The notes below the pieces were generated by a model. That model had not been told where the DNA came from. It saw nothing but the letters and a program-made list of their open reading frames with translations, and did not search any database. Positions 8,110-9,891 of a DNA stretch of 9,891 nt are shown here, one piece after another. Source of the DNA: an uncultured Porphyromonadaceae bacterium (GTDB taxonomy: Bacteria > Bacteroidota > Bacteroidia > Bacteroidales > Muribaculaceae); contig CAJJOX010000075.1 in NCBI GenBank assembly GCA_905193485.1, forward strand, positions 1 to 9,891. The letters are read 5' to 3'. Every line of letters starts with the position of its first letter. The stretch's first letter is position 1. Both the position numbers and the translations under genes were made by a program.

Positions 8110-9891
8110 ATGAAAAAAATCATCCTTCTGTTAATCATATTTATCTGTTCGTTCGTCCCGGCAATGGCCGAGGAAAGCACTCCTAACGTAGTGATAGAGA
8201 AGATGACCGACGTCTATAAATTCGTGCCGGCAAAGAATGGCGAAGGGCTTGGAAAAGTTGAACACACCTCAGAAATCATCTTCCGCGCCAACAGGGCGTC
8301 AGATGTAGGAGTGGCGATGGCCTACTACAATGACAACATAACGATTGACAAAGTAAGCGCCGATTCCAAACAATATGGCTCATACATGGGCGATGCGTTT
8401 TTCTCGGATTCGAAAGCATGCCTGATGGCTACCGAATTAAAGAAACCGGGATCGAAAGGGAAGGTTTCATACAGGCGCACATTCACCAAACCGGAATTTT
8501 TCGACAAAATATTTCTAACGGAAATATACCGTGTGGAGAACGGCACGATCAGCTTCGAGATACCCGAACCGCTGGCATCACGCTACAGCATCACGGAGAA
8601 AAACATCAACCCCAAGTACGCGACACGCACCGAAGAGCATAAAGACGGCAAACTCGTCGTGACATACACATTAAAAGATATGCCTGAGATAAACGTTCCG
8701 GAAGGCGCGCCGTCGATAAACATAATCGGTCCGCAGCTTCACATAACCGGACATTTCAAGGACGTGGATGACCTGTACAGATATCTGCGGAGCTATACGA
8801 CAGACAAAGATCCGGGAGCGGCATCGGTGACAGAGAAAGCGCTCGAACTGACGGCCGGATGCAAAACGGATGCGGAACGCATAGCGGCCATCACAGACTA
8901 CGTGCACCGGACAGTAAGATATGTGGCGGTAGAGCATGGTGAATTCGGACAGCGCCCCGATCTGCCCTCAGAAGTGTTACGGAAAGCCTACGGCGACTGC
9001 AAAGGCAGTGCGGCACTTATAAAAGCGCTGCTTCGGGCAACAGGCATAGACGCACGGCTGACGTGGGTCGGCACTGACAAGATAGCGGAGAGATGGACCG
9101 ACGAACCCAACATAGCGACCGGCAACCATATGATCACTGCGGTCATGGCCGGCGACTCCATACTCTTTATAGACGGAACGGCGAAATACAATCCTGCCGG
9201 AACGCTGCCTACGGGTATACAAGGGCGTCAGGCCATGGTGGAAGATGATGCCGAAAAGTGCATCATCGCCGTCATTCCGGCATATCCCCCACAGACAAAC
9301 ATGCGATCCGACAGCCTGACCGTCAGCATAGACCAATCGGGCGAACTGGAAGCCGAGGGAAGCATAACCCTGACGGGAGCATACATGAGGGCTTATCTCA
9401 GTGCACTGGCCGACACGCCGCCGGCGCGAAAAAACGAAAAATACGTGAGCATGTTTGACACGGCACTGCCCGGGAGCAGATCATCCGACGTGACATTTCA
9501 TCAGACCGACGACAAGGTGACACTCAACGGGAAGTCGAGACTTAACGGTGCGGTCAAAAGGGCAGGCGACGAGATATATGTGACGCTGAATCCCGACCCA
9601 AACATAACAAGCCTGACATTCAAGACCGAAAAGCGTGAAGTGGACGGACTTCTTGCCATGCGCATGGTGATCGAGGCGGTGATGACACTGCAAGTTCCGG
9701 AAAACATGTCCATATCCGATCTGCCGGCCACGGTGAGCATAGACAACAACCGTGTCGAGGGAATGATAAGCACCGAAGCATCGGCTGACGGCCGTTCGGT
9801 GGTGCGCCGTTACCGGCTGACAGTGAAAGACACGACAGTCCCCCTCGGAGAAATGGAGCGGTATAATTCCGACATTCGCCGGCTGAACCGC
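8110..9891 (+). CDS. Exported DUF3857/transglutaminase-like domain protein, 3' end cut by window edge
   Basis: Open from ATG 8110 to the last base (594 codons, no stop seen). MKKIILLLIIFICSFVPAMA is a signal peptide with likely cleavage after residue 20, so the protein is periplasmic or surface-associated. Residues about 25-235 are beta-rich and fit the DUF3857 N-terminal domain. About 255-365 is a transglutaminase-like core with the papain-type triad visible: C297 in YGDCKGSA, H340 in GNHMI, D355 in FIDGTA. The rest is beta-rich, resembling the C-terminal domain of the same family. Members may be proteases, amidases or cross-linking enzymes; the substrate is unknown. Related proteins are usually about 600-680 residues, so most of the gene is here. 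It has its own promoter and is divergent from the lipoprotein gene. Isoleucine is often encoded by ATA in this gene, seemingly more than in guaB, though this was not counted. Confidence 0.88.
   Translation, partial: MKKIILLLIIFICSFVPAMAEESTPNVVIEKMTDVYKFVPAKNGEGLGKVEHTSEIIFRANRASDVGVAMAYYNDNITIDKVSADSKQYGSYMGDAFFSDSKACLMATELKKPGSKGKVSYRRTFTKPEFFDKIFLTEIYRVENGTISFEIPEPLASRYSITEKNINPKYATRTEEHKDGKLVVTYTLKDMPEINVPEGAPSINIIGPQLHITGHFKDVDDLYRYLRSYTTDKDPGAASVTEKALELTAGCKTDAERIAAITDYVHRTVRYVAVEHGEFGQRPDLPSEVLRKAYGDCKGSAALIKALLRATGIDARLTWVGTDKIAERWTDEPNIATGNHMITAVMAGDSILFIDGTAKYNPAGTLPTGIQGRQAMVEDDAEKCIIAVIPAYPPQTNMRSDSLTVSIDQSGELEAEGSITLTGAYMRAYLSALADTPPARKNEKYVSMFDTALPGSRSSDVTFHQTDDKVTLNGKSRLNGAVKRAGDEIYVTLNPDPNITSLTFKTEKREVDGLLAMRMVIEAVMTLQVPENMSISDLPATVSIDNNRVEGMISTEASADGRSVVRRYRLTVKDTTVPLGEMERYNSDIRRLNR

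Overview
The window looks like a chromosomal segment from a Bacteroidales bacterium, most likely of the Muribaculaceae type. The evidence is the gene families present, the moderate G+C content, and four matches to the Bacteroidetes promoter -7 element TAnnTTTG upstream of gene starts. No RNA genes, insertion sequences, CRISPR arrays or phage genes were seen. The species assignment is inference from sequence character, without any database search.

Layout. From the left edge to about 7.84 kb everything is on the minus strand. In transcription order (right to left) the genes are: a putative lipoprotein with a Fibrobacter-succinogenes-major-paralogue-type domain (7084-7839); guaB, IMP dehydrogenase (5478-6956); a two-parvulin-domain periplasmic peptidyl-prolyl isomerase (3449-5353); a SurA-like chaperone/isomerase (1932-3305); and a large OstA/LptA-like protein that runs off the left edge (1-1852). 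A 270-bp divergent intergenic region (7840-8109) follows. It holds one promoter for each direction and several small palindromes and repeats. A plus-strand exported DUF3857/transglutaminase-like protein (8110 to the right edge) then runs out of the window.

How the genes fit together. The two parvulin proteins and the OstA-like protein form a cluster that plausibly serves outer-membrane biogenesis: SurA-type chaperones escort outer-membrane proteins, and OstA/LptA-type proteins carry lipopolysaccharide across the periplasm. A terminator-like hairpin and a new promoter separate the first isomerase from surA, so surA and the OstA-like gene may form their own unit. guaB is a housekeeping purine gene that sits upstream.

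Most of the window is ordinary conserved Bacteroidales sequence and I do not see a clear new system. The points most worth checking are: a perfect 13-bp inverted repeat between guaB and the next gene; a G14 tract in the 3' end of the OstA-like gene; a GTG start of the SurA-like gene overlapped by a nine-codon leader ORF; a lone pair of cysteines in the SurA-like protein; and the palindromes and helically phased CAAC repeats in the divergent intergenic region.
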